40,212 bases of DNA from Solitalea agri. Lineage in GTDB: Bacteria; Bacteroidota; Bacteroidia; Sphingobacteriales; Sphingobacteriaceae. Location: positions 1-40,212 of the forward strand of contig NZ_JAMWYS010000033.1 of the NCBI RefSeq assembly GCF_023914155.1, in the 5' to 3' direction. The position numbers were made by a program, and so were the translations under genes. This document shows, one piece after another, positions 7,113 to 15,974 of the stretch. Position 1 is the first letter of the stretch; every line of letters starts with the position of its first letter. The notes under the pieces are model-generated. The model did not search any database. It saw nothing but the letters and a program-made list of their open reading frames with translations, and had not been told where the DNA came from.

Positions 7113-7934
7113 TTAATCAGCCTGTCTATATTCAGTTCCTTCAGCGAAACCTTTAAAATATTGTCCAGGGGTATAACCTGAAAACGACTTAAAATCGTTC
7201 ACGAAGTGCGACTGATCATAATAGCCACAATTAAGTGCTAATTCAGTTAACGAAATCTGTTTATCCCCAAACTCCTTCAGTGCCGAATGGAAGCGTAAGA
7301 TCCGGCTGTACGTTTTTAAGCTGAAGCCCGCATTTTCTTTAAACTGCCTTTCGAATTGACGGGTAGAGAGAAAAAACTGATCCGGAAACTCCCCAATATT
7401 GATTTTGCCTTCTTTTCTGATGGCTTCCACAATTGCTTGCTGAATAATGGCAGGAGCCTTTCGCTGTTGTTGTAATCTGTTTATAAGAAATTCAGAAACT
7501 ATTTTTACCCGTGCAGTATTATCAAGGGCAAGCATCATTTTCTCTTCCAAATCCACTCCGCTTTGACCCAATAAGCTTTTAAGATCAGGTATTTGATTAG
7601 TCAATTCATTACTGGCGATGGACAATAAACGAGGAATTGAAAATGGAAACAGGTAAACGCCAAATATTCCGAATGAGCCCTGAGTGACAAACCTCCGGTA
7701 ATTATTTGTTTGAGCATGAATCATTGAATACACTTTTGTGCGATCGGTAAGGTCGTCAGCAGATGTAAACAAACCCTTATAATGAAATACCATTTCGGCA
7801 CAGCTGTCGGCTAATGAGCGATAAACATATTCCTGCTGTGGAGGCAAATCCATTTCAAAAACCCAGAAGAAACGAACATAATTAGTCAGTTCAACAGGAG
7901 GCGAAATGGTGTAATATCGGGTTGGAGCATGCAT
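7113..7934 (-). CDS. AraC-family transcriptional regulator with N-terminal DUF6597-type domain
   Basis: A 273-residue regulator. The C-terminal ~100 residues hold the AraC double helix-turn-helix, with LSTRQFERQFKENAGFSLKTY and LTELALNCGYYDQSHFVNDF, and the family end SGYTPGQYF. The N-terminal half starts YYTISPPVELTNYVRFFWVFE and resembles the sensory domain common in Bacteroidota AraC proteins. Its start codon overlaps the stop of the upstream GNAT gene in a TAATG arrangement, so the two are translationally coupled. No effector can be named. It may regulate the neighbouring VOC gene. Confidence 0.9.
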   Translation of the reverse strand: MHAPTRYYTISPPVELTNYVRFFWVFEMDLPPQQEYVYRSLADSCAEMVFHYKGLFTSADDLTDRTKVYSMIHAQTNNYRRFVTQGSFGIFGVYLFPFSIPRLLSIASNELTNQIPDLKSLLGQSGVDLEEKMMLALDNTARVKIVSEFLINRLQQQRKAPAIIQQAIVEAIRKEGKINIGEFPDQFFLSTRQFERQFKENAGFSLKTYSRILRFHSALKEFGDKQISLTELALNCGYYDQSHFVNDFKSFSGYTPGQYFKGFAEGTEYRQAD

Positions 7935-8437
7935 TAAGATAGTTGATTATTGATCAATGAGTTCAAAGTCATTTTGTTAATCACAAACTCCTTCCTATTG
8001 AAAAATATGGAGAATGGCGCATCATTAGTAAAAGCAAAGCCCACCTTTTGATAGCATTTAATAGCCGCCTTATTGCCTTCCCAAACATACAGATCGATTC
8101 CACTGGCATTATAGCAATGTTTGCATTCATCAACCAGCTCATTAACAAACCGACTGCCCAAACCTTTACCTCTTTCGTTAGGATTACCCACTAACAAACG
8201 ACCCAAACGATAGCTATTATTTTCCTGGGGGATTATTTCGCCAAAAGCATAAGCAACCCCATTATCCAAATATCCCATGTAAAATTTCCTATCAGGATTT
8301 TTTACCGAATATTTAATAAGCTGATCCTTTGAGATTGGAAATGTAAATTCCGATCCGGCAAACTGAAAGAGTATTTCCGCGTCAGTAATCCAGCTCTTCA
8401 GCTGATCAAAATCGTTATCCGTAAAAACCTTTAACAT
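7934..8437 (-). CDS. GNAT-family N-acetyltransferase
   Basis: A 167-residue acetyltransferase of the GNAT fold. The acetyl-CoA loop is visible as RLLVGNPNERGKGLGSRF, containing the R/Q-x-x-G-x-G/A type motif in ERGKGLG. The C-terminal part has the usual NKAAIKCYQKVGF segment. The substrate is unknown. The stop codon overlaps the AraC start (TAATG), forming a tight two-gene unit. A near match to the -7 promoter element (TATCTTTA) sits just upstream of the start, at about 8445-8452. It is cytosolic, with typical length. Confidence 0.9.
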   Translation of the reverse strand: MLKVFTDNDFDQLKSWITDAEILFQFAGSEFTFPISKDQLIKYSVKNPDRKFYMGYLDNGVAYAFGEIIPQENNSYRLGRLLVGNPNERGKGLGSRFVNELVDECKHCYNASGIDLYVWEGNKAAIKCYQKVGFAFTNDAPFSIFFNRKEFVINKMTLNSLINNQLS

Positions 8438-8477
8438 CCTATTAAAGATAAGGAATTTAACTCCCTGTGTTCATTAA

Positions 8478-9368
8478 TCAATTCTCACATTCATCCTCAT
8501 TAGTAAGGCAAATGTCCTTCGAAACAATCTCGTAATCTCTGGTAAGTTTATGCTTTTTGAAGAAAGCCCTTAAAGCCAAAAACCTTGACTCATAAGAAAA
8601 CTTTAAATTCCATTGAAGCTTTTGCAAACATTCAGAGCATAACCTATTGGGCGCCAAATCCGACTCTTGCAAACTGTTCACTCCATTCATCACGCAAACT
8701 GCATTTGTGCAATGTGTTAACGAAAACATATGTCCAATTTCATGCGATGAAGTTTTGATAAGTCTTTCGAGGCATTGAGGATAATTTGCTTTATTTAATT
8801 GTTTGTCTGCATAGCGATAGATTGAAGAAACTCCCACTCGCTTTTTATAAGAAGCCAGACCAAATACATAATTCCATGAAGGTGCCGGGTACAAATCATT
8901 GGAGGTTACAGCCATTACTACTAATGCATCTTCGGGTAGATGAGGGACTAAAACACTATCCAAAATATAGGGAGCGAGTAGTTGATCTCCGCCATTTTCT
9001 CGAACTCTCCTACTCGAAGCTGGTATCATTTCAGCACTTTGCAACGGCAAAACCTTAGTTTTCATTCCAAAGAAAACAGTCAAATAATCGGCTGTGTAAT
9101 CAATTATTTGTTTTTGATTGTTCGAAAATGAACCAATGGGCTGAAGATATAGCACCGTCCTGATATTTGTAGGCTTAACCGGATTAGTTTGAATGTATTG
9201 CTCAACAGTTTGCCCCTTTTCTTTGTATTTGTAAAGCCAATCACCAGGTTTCGGTACTGGCAATTCCTGGTCATTCTCTTCAATCTGATCAATAATTTCG
9301 TCATTAGTTTCGACCGCCCTAACGCAAGAAAAAAGAGTAAGTAATAAAAGGCAGATGGTTCTTCTCAT
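8478..9368 (-). CDS. Archaemetzincin-like zinc metalloprotease (peptidase M54), lipoprotein
   Basis: A 296-residue protein. The catalytic motif is HEIGHMFSLTHC (209-220), followed by Cys225, a methionine (CVM), Cys244 and Cys247 in the CxxC of LCSECLQKL. This full pattern is the signature of archaemetzincins (M54), with one catalytic zinc and a second four-cysteine zinc site. The N-terminus MRRTICLLLLTLFSC carries a lipobox with Cys15, so the enzyme is probably a periplasm-facing lipoprotein. The best-known archaemetzincins are cytosolic proteins of archaea and vertebrates. Natural substrates are poorly known. It appears to be a single gene. Confidence 0.88.
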   Translation of the reverse strand: MRRTICLLLLTLFSCVRAVETNDEIIDQIEENDQELPVPKPGDWLYKYKEKGQTVEQYIQTNPVKPTNIRTVLYLQPIGSFSNNQKQIIDYTADYLTVFFGMKTKVLPLQSAEMIPASSRRVRENGGDQLLAPYILDSVLVPHLPEDALVVMAVTSNDLYPAPSWNYVFGLASYKKRVGVSSIYRYADKQLNKANYPQCLERLIKTSSHEIGHMFSLTHCTNAVCVMNGVNSLQESDLAPNRLCSECLQKLQWNLKFSYESRFLALRAFFKKHKLTRDYEIVSKDICLTNEDECEN

Positions 9369-9459
9369 ACGATTTTTGAATTGAATGAATGAGAGAGGTA
9401 AATAGGCACTAAAGCAAGGTTATTGATTTTATATGTAATTTCAAATAAACCGAAAATCC

Positions 9460-10563
9460 TTAGAAAAGTTCCAATTGAGAAGTATCAAAAAAACGATTAG
9501 TAGATGGAGCAATTTCTCCAAAGTTTGATAATGAAATACCCAGCAGTCTGATTTTTTGATCTTCAGAAAAAGTTTTTGAAAGAAGTTCTTTAGCAGTTTC
9601 AGCAATGGTTGACAAATCACTTATTCCGCTGGCAAAGGAATGATTGCGTGTTATCTGTTTGAAATCACTGTATTTTATTTTCAAGGTGATGGTTCGCCCT
9701 TTTAGTTGGTATCGTTGCAGCCGGTTATAAACAGTTAAGGCAATTTTATCCAATTGCTCAAACATTTCTTCTATAGATGTTAGATCATGCGAAAAAGTAT
9801 CTTCGGCGCCCAAGGATTTAGTTTCGCGATTAGGCTGAACAGGCCGCTCATCAATGCCTCTTACAATTTTGTAAAAGAATCGTCCAATTTTCCCAAAATG
9901 CAAGCTTAATTGCTCTTCCGTTAACTTTTTAAGGTCGGCCCCTGTATGAATGTTCAACCGTTTCATCTTTTCGGCTGTTACTTTACCAACGCCAAAAAAC
10001 TTCTCTACGGGAAGATTTTCCATAAATGACTCAATTTTTGAAGGGCCAATAAAGGTCAATCCATCCGGTTTATTTATGTCGGAAGCTGTTTTAGCAACAA
10101 ACTTATTGATGGAAACGCCCGCCGAAGCAGTTAGGTTCAATTCACTTTTAATGGCATTTCTAATTTGAGTAGCAATTTCAATGGCAGAGCCTATGCCCAA
10201 TTTATCATCAGTAACGTCGAGATAAGCTTCATCCAGCGAAAGGGGCTCAATTAAGTCGGTATAACGACTAAAAATTTCCCTGATCTTAACCGAAACTTCT
10301 TTATAAACTGCAAAACGGGGAAGTACAAAAATAGCGTGAGGACACAATTGCTGCGCTTTTTTAGAGGGCATTGCCGAGCGTATTCCAAATTTACGAGCCT
10401 CATAACTTGCGGTAGCAACCACACCTCCCCTTCCCTGTGGTAAACCTCCCACTACTATTGGTTTACCTTTATACTCCGGATTATCGCGCTGCTCAACCGA
10501 AGCATAAAAAGCATCCATATCAATATGAATGATCTTTCGCAAATTTCCGGAATCCGTTGTCAT
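9460..10563 (-). CDS. dinB: DNA polymerase IV (Y-family translesion polymerase)
   Basis: A 367-residue Y-family polymerase of normal length. The catalytic carboxylates are visible in HIDMDAFYASVE (Asp15, Asp17) and SLDEAYLDVT (Asp111, Glu112). Palm, fingers, thumb and little-finger regions are complete. The C-terminus ends QLELF, a sliding-clamp binding motif. It extends primers past damaged or misaligned bases and raises mutation rates when induced. A consensus -7 element lies 28 nt upstream of the start. I see no clear LexA-type operator. It stands alone between an archaemetzincin and a DinB-superfamily protein, which shares only the historical name. Confidence 0.97.
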   Translation of the reverse strand: MTTDSGNLRKIIHIDMDAFYASVEQRDNPEYKGKPIVVGGLPQGRGGVVATASYEARKFGIRSAMPSKKAQQLCPHAIFVLPRFAVYKEVSVKIREIFSRYTDLIEPLSLDEAYLDVTDDKLGIGSAIEIATQIRNAIKSELNLTASAGVSINKFVAKTASDINKPDGLTFIGPSKIESFMENLPVEKFFGVGKVTAEKMKRLNIHTGADLKKLTEEQLSLHFGKIGRFFYKIVRGIDERPVQPNRETKSLGAEDTFSHDLTSIEEMFEQLDKIALTVYNRLQRYQLKGRTITLKIKYSDFKQITRNHSFASGISDLSTIAETAKELLSKTFSEDQKIRLLGISLSNFGEIAPSTNRFFDTSQLELF

Positions 10564-10590
10564 ACTTCAGTTTTACGAGTTAACGCAAAT

Positions 10591-10598
10591 CAAAATTA
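10591..10598 (-). promoter_or_regulatory. Likely -7 promoter element of dinB
   Basis: TAATTTTG on the minus strand matches TAnnTTTG exactly and gives a predicted leader of about 24 nt for the polymerase IV gene. No good -33 TTTG is seen at the standard spacing, so support is partial. Confidence 0.45.
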
Positions 10599-10620
10599 GA
10601 AGTTATAGTGTAATTAAAGT

Positions 10621-10656
10621 AAAAACCCATTTGACGTTTCTTGCAAATGGGCTTTT
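10621..10656 (-). terminator. Rho-independent terminator of the DinB-family gene
   Basis: Arms CCCATTTG (10626-10633) and CAAATGGG (10644-10651) form an 8-bp stem with a 10-nt loop, followed on the minus strand by TTTTT. It lies just downstream of the 10664-11161 gene. Confidence 0.8.
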
Positions 10657-10663
10657 AGCTTGG

Positions 10664-11161
10664 TTAAAAACTTTGGTCATCGGCACTTGGACCATAGCTT
10701 CCTGGAATAGGAATATCTAACAGTCTTAAATAAACCCCTAACTGTGCCCGGTGATGCACAATCTGGCAAAAGGTCATTCTTATAACTTCCTCTTTTGTTG
10801 AAGTTGAATAAATCTCATCACCGTTTCTTAAGGTCCAATTTTGACCCAAAATTTCTTCATTTGTTTTTTGAAGATGTTCCTTACCATCTGCCAACGATTC
10901 TTCAAAGAGTTTAAGCAGATCATCGGTATTAGAAATCTTTTTCGGTTCGTAAGGAGCGCTTGCAAAATCTAGTTCGTCGGTTGTTACAGCCATTGAAACC
11001 CAGGTTGGCAACTCGGCAATATGGGTTGACAACTGCTGAATGCTCATGCTTTTTTCATGGGGTTTCCAGTCGTATTTATCATTCGGAATACGGCTAAGCA
11101 TTTTACGGGTGGTTTTCGACTCGGCATCCATTTCTTTTAATAACTTTTCAATTACTGTCAT
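10664..11161 (-). CDS. DinB-superfamily four-helix protein
   Basis: A 165-residue DinB_2-type protein, a metal-binding four-helix bundle related to bacillithiol/mycothiol transferases and YfiT-like proteins. Family features are HIAELPTWV near residues 47-55 and QIVHHRAQLGVYLRLL (134-148) followed by PIPGSYGPSADD. His47 and His136/137 are likely metal ligands. It is cytosolic. Activity is unknown, with thiol-dependent detoxification a family-based guess. It is unrelated to the neighbouring DNA polymerase IV. It is a single gene with its own terminator. Confidence 0.88.
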   Translation of the reverse strand: MTVIEKLLKEMDAESKTTRKMLSRIPNDKYDWKPHEKSMSIQQLSTHIAELPTWVSMAVTTDELDFASAPYEPKKISNTDDLLKLFEESLADGKEHLQKTNEEILGQNWTLRNGDEIYSTSTKEEVIRMTFCQIVHHRAQLGVYLRLLDIPIPGSYGPSADDQSF

Positions 11162-11253
11162 AGTAGTACGTTTTAAATTGTTAATTCAAATAAGCAATGC
11201 CCTAATGACAACCCTATGTCAACAGGGTTTTAGAAATTAAAATTATTCAAGGT

Positions 11254-11760
11254 TTAGGATCTTCTCTTATAGTACCTGGAAATAATAAATGCAATCGGTA
11301 AGCCAATAAAGAGCAGAATACAGCTAAGACTTATAAAACGGGAAATAAAGGTAGGAGCAGTGGATGGTTGTGCGATACTTGAATTAGGTACCACCACAAA
11401 GTTCATAAATAGCCAAACAAAAAAGCCGTAGATCAATCCGCTTATAACGAAGTTATTCCTTGCAAAAGGAATGTAGAGTGTGAAGATATAATAAATAAAG
11501 GCCCAAGAGAACGCAAATACGTAGTGAAAAAATGTACCCGCTAGTGCCATGGCTGTTCCACCGCGAAAAGCATCTGCGCCATAAAGCCCACTCGCAATGT
11601 ACTGCAATAACTTTTCAACAGTTGATGGCCCAAAAACACAATAAACCGTAAAGGCCGAAAGTAGATCAAGTGTTCCGGCAACAAAACCTGCCAAGAGAAT
11701 ACTTTTGAGGACTTTGTTGTTAAAAGAAAGTTCGGGAGATGATTGTTGATATGTTTCCAT
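11254..11760 (-). CDS. Conserved membrane protein with four predicted helices
   Basis: A 168-residue integral membrane protein. Hydrophobic segments lie at about residues 18-44, 70-95, 100-125 and 138-160, and the end is basic (RYYKRRS). It resembles DUF1440/YagU-like small inner-membrane proteins common in Bacteroidota, but no function can be assigned. An unusual 13-bp inverted repeat sits 13-58 nt upstream of its start and may regulate it. Confidence 0.75.
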   Translation of the reverse strand: METYQQSSPELSFNNKVLKSILLAGFVAGTLDLLSAFTVYCVFGPSTVEKLLQYIASGLYGADAFRGGTAMALAGTFFHYVFAFSWAFIYYIFTLYIPFARNNFVISGLIYGFFVWLFMNFVVVPNSSIAQPSTAPTFISRFISLSCILLFIGLPIAFIISRYYKRRS

Positions 11761-11772
11761 TCAGATAAGCAA

Positions 11773-11818
11773 ATAATTAGTTGTTCAAGTTTATTTAAAC
11801 AATATAACAACTAATTAT
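11773..11818. repeat. 13-bp perfect inverted repeat with an inner palindrome
   Basis: ATAATTAGTTGTT (11773-11785) and AACAACTAATTAT (11806-11818) are exact reverse complements. The 20-nt spacer contains GTTTATTTAAAC (11789-11800), itself a palindrome. It lies directly upstream of the membrane protein start. It lacks a terminator T-run, so an operator or a 5' leader structure is more likely. Confidence 0.6.
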
Positions 11819-11856
11819 CAGCGGTTTATAAACGAAAACAAATTGATTTCAATCTA

Positions 11857-12528
11857 TTATTCGCCGGTAAAGAAATCACTAAATCCTTTACCATTGTAAG
11901 AGATTTCGGTGAAATGGACCTTACAGGAAGGGCCTTTGGCTGCCTGCGCATAAAATCCTATTCTCAGGTTTTGCATTTTCTCATATGGAAAGGTTCTAGT
12001 AAGAATCCATTTTTGTCCATCAAGTGAATAATAGAAATTAAATATTTTACCTGATTTGGCCACTTTTAAATAAACCTCATTACTTGTGGTCTCAGTATGG
12101 TAATTTCCATCACTAATTTTATTCTTAACCAATGATGATACAATGCCATAAGTGTTGCGCTCATTTTTCTCAAATAACAAATTTGCCCAGTTGGCATCAT
12201 CACTATAAATCAAAACAGCTCCCCCATCATAGGTTGCATTAAACTCAGGAGACACTTTAGCTTTTAATACAAAGTTCGAATCAGGGTGAAATAATAATTT
12301 TGGCGCTGTATTATTGTAATATTTGCCATCAACAAACACGAATTGATCGGTTTCTTTACCTGCTTCAATTGTAATTCCGTTAGCAGTTATTTCATATTGC
12401 TTAGGAGCGCCCTCCCATTTTAATTCTGCAGGAATGGCAGCAATTTTAATAGCTGGTGTTTGGGAAAAAACGAGTTGTGATGAGATGAGTAGAAGTAATA
12501 AAAAACTTAAACCAAATGCTTTTTTCAT
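11857..12528 (-). CDS. Secreted DUF1349-family protein (concanavalin-like fold)
   Basis: A 223-residue protein with a signal peptide (MKKAFGLSFLLLLLISSQLVFSQ). The mature part matches the DUF1349 family, which has a concanavalin-like beta-sandwich. Visible features are GGAVLIYSDDANWANLLFE, NEVYLKVAKSGKIFNFYYS and LRIGFYAQA. Relatives include YesU and so-called regulation-of-enolase proteins, and many sit near carbohydrate genes. Here it is presumably periplasmic and may bind glycans. The upstream promoter has near-consensus elements at correct spacing. Function is unproven. Confidence 0.85.
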   Translation of the reverse strand: MKKAFGLSFLLLLLISSQLVFSQTPAIKIAAIPAELKWEGAPKQYEITANGITIEAGKETDQFVFVDGKYYNNTAPKLLFHPDSNFVLKAKVSPEFNATYDGGAVLIYSDDANWANLLFEKNERNTYGIVSSLVKNKISDGNYHTETTSNEVYLKVAKSGKIFNFYYSLDGQKWILTRTFPYEKMQNLRIGFYAQAAKGPSCKVHFTEISYNGKGFSDFFTGE

Positions 12529-12557
12529 AATGTATGGGTTGAGATTTTAATTTTTTT

Positions 12558-12588
12558 TAAAAATAGACTATAACCCCTATTATTCAAA
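12558..12588 (-). promoter_or_regulatory. Promoter of the DUF1349 gene
   Basis: On the minus strand TTTG (12585-12588) is followed by exactly 19 nt and TATTTTTA (12558-12565). This is one mismatch from TAnnTTTG. The predicted leader is about 25 nt. Confidence 0.6.
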
Positions 12589-12675
12589 CAGATTATTTAA
12601 TTTTCTACTCGCAGAAATCGTATCAATTATTTATAAAACAACAATTATTATCAATCAACCTTAAAGATTAATACC

Positions 12676-13116
12676 ATGAAAGAGGAACCTTTTGTAATTG
12701 AACGAACATTTAATGTTGATGTCCAAAAAGTATGGGAAGCAATTACCGATAAAGAGCAAATGAAGCATTGGTATTTCGACCTTGCCGAATTTAAACCCGA
12801 AGTAGGCTTTAAATTCTCATTTATTGGAGGAACAGAGGAAGAACAGTTTGTACATCTTTGCCAAGTAACTGAAGTTATCCCCCAAAAAAAATTAGCTTAT
12901 TCATGGGATTATCAGGGCTATGTAGGAAGTTCTTTGGTAACTTTTGAACTCTATAACGAAGGTGCATCAACCAAACTAAAACTTACTCATTCGGGTTTGG
13001 AAACCTTTCCGAGTGACAACCCTAATTTAAAACAAGAAAACTTTGCTGAAGGTTGGACCTATATAATTGGAACCAGCTTGAATAACTACTTAAACAACAG
13101 TTCCACAAACGGCTAA
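12676..13116 (+). CDS. SRPBCC / AHSA1-type START-like domain protein
   Basis: A 146-residue protein with the START-like fold of the AHSA1 (activator of Hsp90 ATPase homologue) group. Typical features are VIERTFNVDVQKVWEAITDKEQMKHWYF near the start and KLKLTHSGLETF and NFAEGWTYIIGTSLNNYL near the end. Such proteins have a deep hydrophobic pocket for small ligands. The ligand here is unknown. It is cytosolic and followed by a long-stem terminator. It is divergent from the DUF1349 gene. Confidence 0.9.
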   Translation: MKEEPFVIERTFNVDVQKVWEAITDKEQMKHWYFDLAEFKPEVGFKFSFIGGTEEEQFVHLCQVTEVIPQKKLAYSWDYQGYVGSSLVTFELYNEGASTKLKLTHSGLETFPSDNPNLKQENFAEGWTYIIGTSLNNYLNNSSTNG

Positions 13117-13141
13117 TCTTTATAATCAGTCCCAATTGTTT

Positions 13142-13195
13142 AACTTCTGTCTATTGCAAGGCGTTTGATTTGGCAGTAGACAGAAGTTTGTTTTA
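13142..13195 (+). terminator. Terminator after the AHSA1-like gene
   Basis: A 12-bp perfect stem, AACTTCTGTCTA (13142-13153) with TAGACAGAAGTT (13177-13188), encloses a 23-nt loop and is followed by TTTGTTTTAT. It lies 25 nt past the stop codon. Confidence 0.7.
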
Positions 13196-13337
13196 TACCA
13201 TTCTATTTTTAGCAATCAGTATTCTTATCTGCTGTTTAAACTACTAAAACGGTTGTATGCATTAGTTACTCACTCCTAATGGGATAATAAAATAGTTTAG
13301 CCATAGTAATTGAAATTATCGCACTACTGGTTAAAAA

Positions 13338-15968
13338 ATGAAACTAAGACTCATACTGATTGCTATTTTTTGTGTTGTATTAACCAAAGGTTACACACAA
13401 AATAAAACTAACATCACTAGAAAAAGCTATACAACTCAATCAATCGGCACCACTCCGGCGCCAGTAATTGATGGCCAGATTAATGATAAAGCATGGGATC
13501 TGGTAGAGTGGACAGGAGATTATATTGAATACTCGCCTGAAGAAAACACTGCACCAATTGAGCAAACTAAGTTTAAAGTGATTTATGATAAAGATTATAT
13601 CTATTTCGCGTTTAGATGTTATGATAAGAATCCTGAAGAAATTGTAAAAAGATTATCTCGTCGGGATGGTTTTGAAGGAGATTGGCTCGAGATTAATATC
13701 AGCAGTTTGCACGACCAGCTTACTGCGTTTTCGTTTGCAGGTTCAGTAGCAGGTGTTAAAAGTGATGGTTTTATCTCCGACAATGGCAAAACATGGGAGG
13801 GAAACTGGAACCCGATCTGGTATTTAAAAACAGCCATTGATAAGGAAGGTTGGACCGCCGAAATTAAAATCCCTTTAAGCCAATTAAAATTCAGCAATGA
13901 ACCTAACCAGGTTTGGGGTTTGCAATCTACACGCAGGTATTTCCGTACGGAAGAGCGCTCATTATGGCAAAGAACTCCACTTGACGCACCAGGTTGGGTG
14001 AGCGAATTTGGCGAATTACATGGCTTGAAAGGCCTATCACCTCACCGACAAACTGAAATACAGCCGTTTTTGCTTTCGAAATTTGAATCCTATCCACCCC
14101 AAATTGGCAATCCTTTTAAAACCGGAAAAGAAATGGATTTAAATGGTGGTTTGGATGCCAAAATAGGTTTAAGCAACGAACTGACCCTAAACATGACGAT
14201 CAATCCTGATTTCGGCCAGGTGGAGGCCGATCCGGCAGCAATCGCATTGGATGGTTTTCAGATTTACTTTCAGGAACGTCGTCCTTTTTTTGTTGAAAAC
14301 CGCAATATTTTCGACTATGCCTTTGCCAGTGACCAGGATAATCTTTTTTACTCAAGAAGAATTGGCAGAAATCCACAAATATACCCCAGTACAGCAGGCA
14401 ATTCGTATGTAAATCTACCTGAAAGCACTTCAATATTAGGTGCTGCAAAGGTTAGTGGAAAAACTCAAAATGGATGGTCACTTGGCATCTTAGAAAGTCT
14501 TACCAGTGCCGAATATGCAGATGTTAAGGAAGTTAATTCGAAAAGAAGATCACTGGTTGAACCGCTCACCAATTATTTTGTTACTCGCGTACAAAAAGAC
14601 CTCAATAACCATAACACTTATATAGGCGCTGTTTTTACCGCAACCAATCGCAAGCAGAACGAAATTACGGCCAGTTCTTTACATTCGGCAGCTTATTCTG
14701 GAGGGTTTGATTTTGGTCATAATTGGAAAAACAGAAAATATTATTTGAAAGGGAATGCAATATTCAGTCATGTTTTGGGCAGTAAAACGGCCATTACTTC
14801 TACTCAAACCAGTATTGTTCATTTGTTTCAACGACCGGATGCAGGTCGATTTTCTACTGACCCGACCCGAACTTCGCTAACCGGAAGTGGTGGAAACATT
14901 GAAATTGGAAAAGCCAGTGAAGGAAACTGGCGGTATTCCTTATCAGGCACCTGGCGATCACCGGAGCTTGAACTCAATGATATTGGCTTTTTAAGATCAG
15001 CAAATGATATCAGACAAATAGCTACATTGACCTACAGCACCTTAAAACCAGTTGGCGTTTTCCGTCGCATCGACTCAAGAGTTTCGCAATTATCTTTATT
15101 TGACTTTCAAGGGAACTATAACCAATTACAGTTAAGCTTGGGTACCGATGCTGTATTTAAGAACAATTGGAACGCCGGCGTGTCATTCATTTACAGTCCT
15201 TTCAGCTATTCAAACGCAGCTTTGCAAGGCGGGCCTCGTCTGAGATATTCGGAGGAGTTTTACAAATCATTCTTCTTTGCTTCGGATAGTCGTAAAAAGT
15301 TGAGGTTTAATGGTGCCATTCTCAACAACCAAGGCAAACATAAGTCAACCTCTTATACCGAGTTTAATACTGGTATTGGTTATCAACCTACAAATGCTTT
15401 CACATTTTCATTTACGCCCATTTACTCTATTTACAAAAATAAGCTGCAATATGTGGGGCAACCATTTTATGGTTTACAACAGCGCTACATATTGGCAAAT
15501 ATGGATCAGCAAGGGTTAAGTGCCTCCTTTCGCATTGATTACAGCATTAACCCCGATCTTACCATCCAATATTATGCTCAACCATTTATTTCAAGAGGCC
15601 GATACCAGCAATTTAACAGGCTCACCAACCCACTCGAAAGCAACTATGCCAATAGGGTATCTTTCTTTAACACCAATCAGATTACCTACAATGATTCGGA
15701 AAAAAGTTATTTGATTGATGAGGATGGAAATGGCACCACCGACTATAAAGTCAATAATCCTGATTATGCATTTATACAGTTTCGGTCTAACCTGGTAATT
15801 CGCTGGGAGTATATACCAGGCTCTGAAATATATGCAGTTTGGTCACAAGGAATCACCGAAAATGGCAATCCTCAAACAGGCTTAACAGAAGGCTTAAATA
15901 CTCAGATACTGGGTAACAAACCGTTAAATATTTTCTTTTTAAAAGCGACTTACCGGTTTATGTTGTAG
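13338..15968 (+). CDS. DUF5916 outer-membrane protein with N-terminal CBM9-like domain
   Basis: An 876-residue protein with a signal peptide (cleavage near GYTQ). Residues ~35-230 look like a carbohydrate-binding module family 9-like beta-sandwich (PVIDGQINDKAWD, DKDYIYFAFRCYD, GWTAEIKIPLSQL). The remainder is the DUF5916 region, with LTLNMTINPDFGQVEADPAAI and FFQERRPFFVEN-type segments, and then many alternating strands ending in KATYRFML. That end is typical of an outer-membrane beta barrel. The family is common in Bacteroidota with no firm function. Roles in surface glycan binding or transport are guesses. It ends only 6 nt from the convergent DUF1330 gene. Confidence 0.88.
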   Translation: MKLRLILIAIFCVVLTKGYTQNKTNITRKSYTTQSIGTTPAPVIDGQINDKAWDLVEWTGDYIEYSPEENTAPIEQTKFKVIYDKDYIYFAFRCYDKNPEEIVKRLSRRDGFEGDWLEINISSLHDQLTAFSFAGSVAGVKSDGFISDNGKTWEGNWNPIWYLKTAIDKEGWTAEIKIPLSQLKFSNEPNQVWGLQSTRRYFRTEERSLWQRTPLDAPGWVSEFGELHGLKGLSPHRQTEIQPFLLSKFESYPPQIGNPFKTGKEMDLNGGLDAKIGLSNELTLNMTINPDFGQVEADPAAIALDGFQIYFQERRPFFVENRNIFDYAFASDQDNLFYSRRIGRNPQIYPSTAGNSYVNLPESTSILGAAKVSGKTQNGWSLGILESLTSAEYADVKEVNSKRRSLVEPLTNYFVTRVQKDLNNHNTYIGAVFTATNRKQNEITASSLHSAAYSGGFDFGHNWKNRKYYLKGNAIFSHVLGSKTAITSTQTSIVHLFQRPDAGRFSTDPTRTSLTGSGGNIEIGKASEGNWRYSLSGTWRSPELELNDIGFLRSANDIRQIATLTYSTLKPVGVFRRIDSRVSQLSLFDFQGNYNQLQLSLGTDAVFKNNWNAGVSFIYSPFSYSNAALQGGPRLRYSEEFYKSFFFASDSRKKLRFNGAILNNQGKHKSTSYTEFNTGIGYQPTNAFTFSFTPIYSIYKNKLQYVGQPFYGLQQRYILANMDQQGLSASFRIDYSINPDLTIQYYAQPFISRGRYQQFNRLTNPLESNYANRVSFFNTNQITYNDSEKSYLIDEDGNGTTDYKVNNPDYAFIQFRSNLVIRWEYIPGSEIYAVWSQGITENGNPQTGLTEGLNTQILGNKPLNIFFLKATYRFML

Positions 15969-15974
15969 GCTCAA

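Noticed and set aside
9460-11161. Functional link between DNA polymerase IV (dinB) and the adjacent DinB-superfamily gene
   Set aside because: The shared name is historical; the folds and activities are unrelated, and a terminator separates the two genes.
14200-14448. Antisense frames inside the large DUF5916 gene
   Set aside because: They are shadows of a long, clearly coding frame on the other strand and show no family features.
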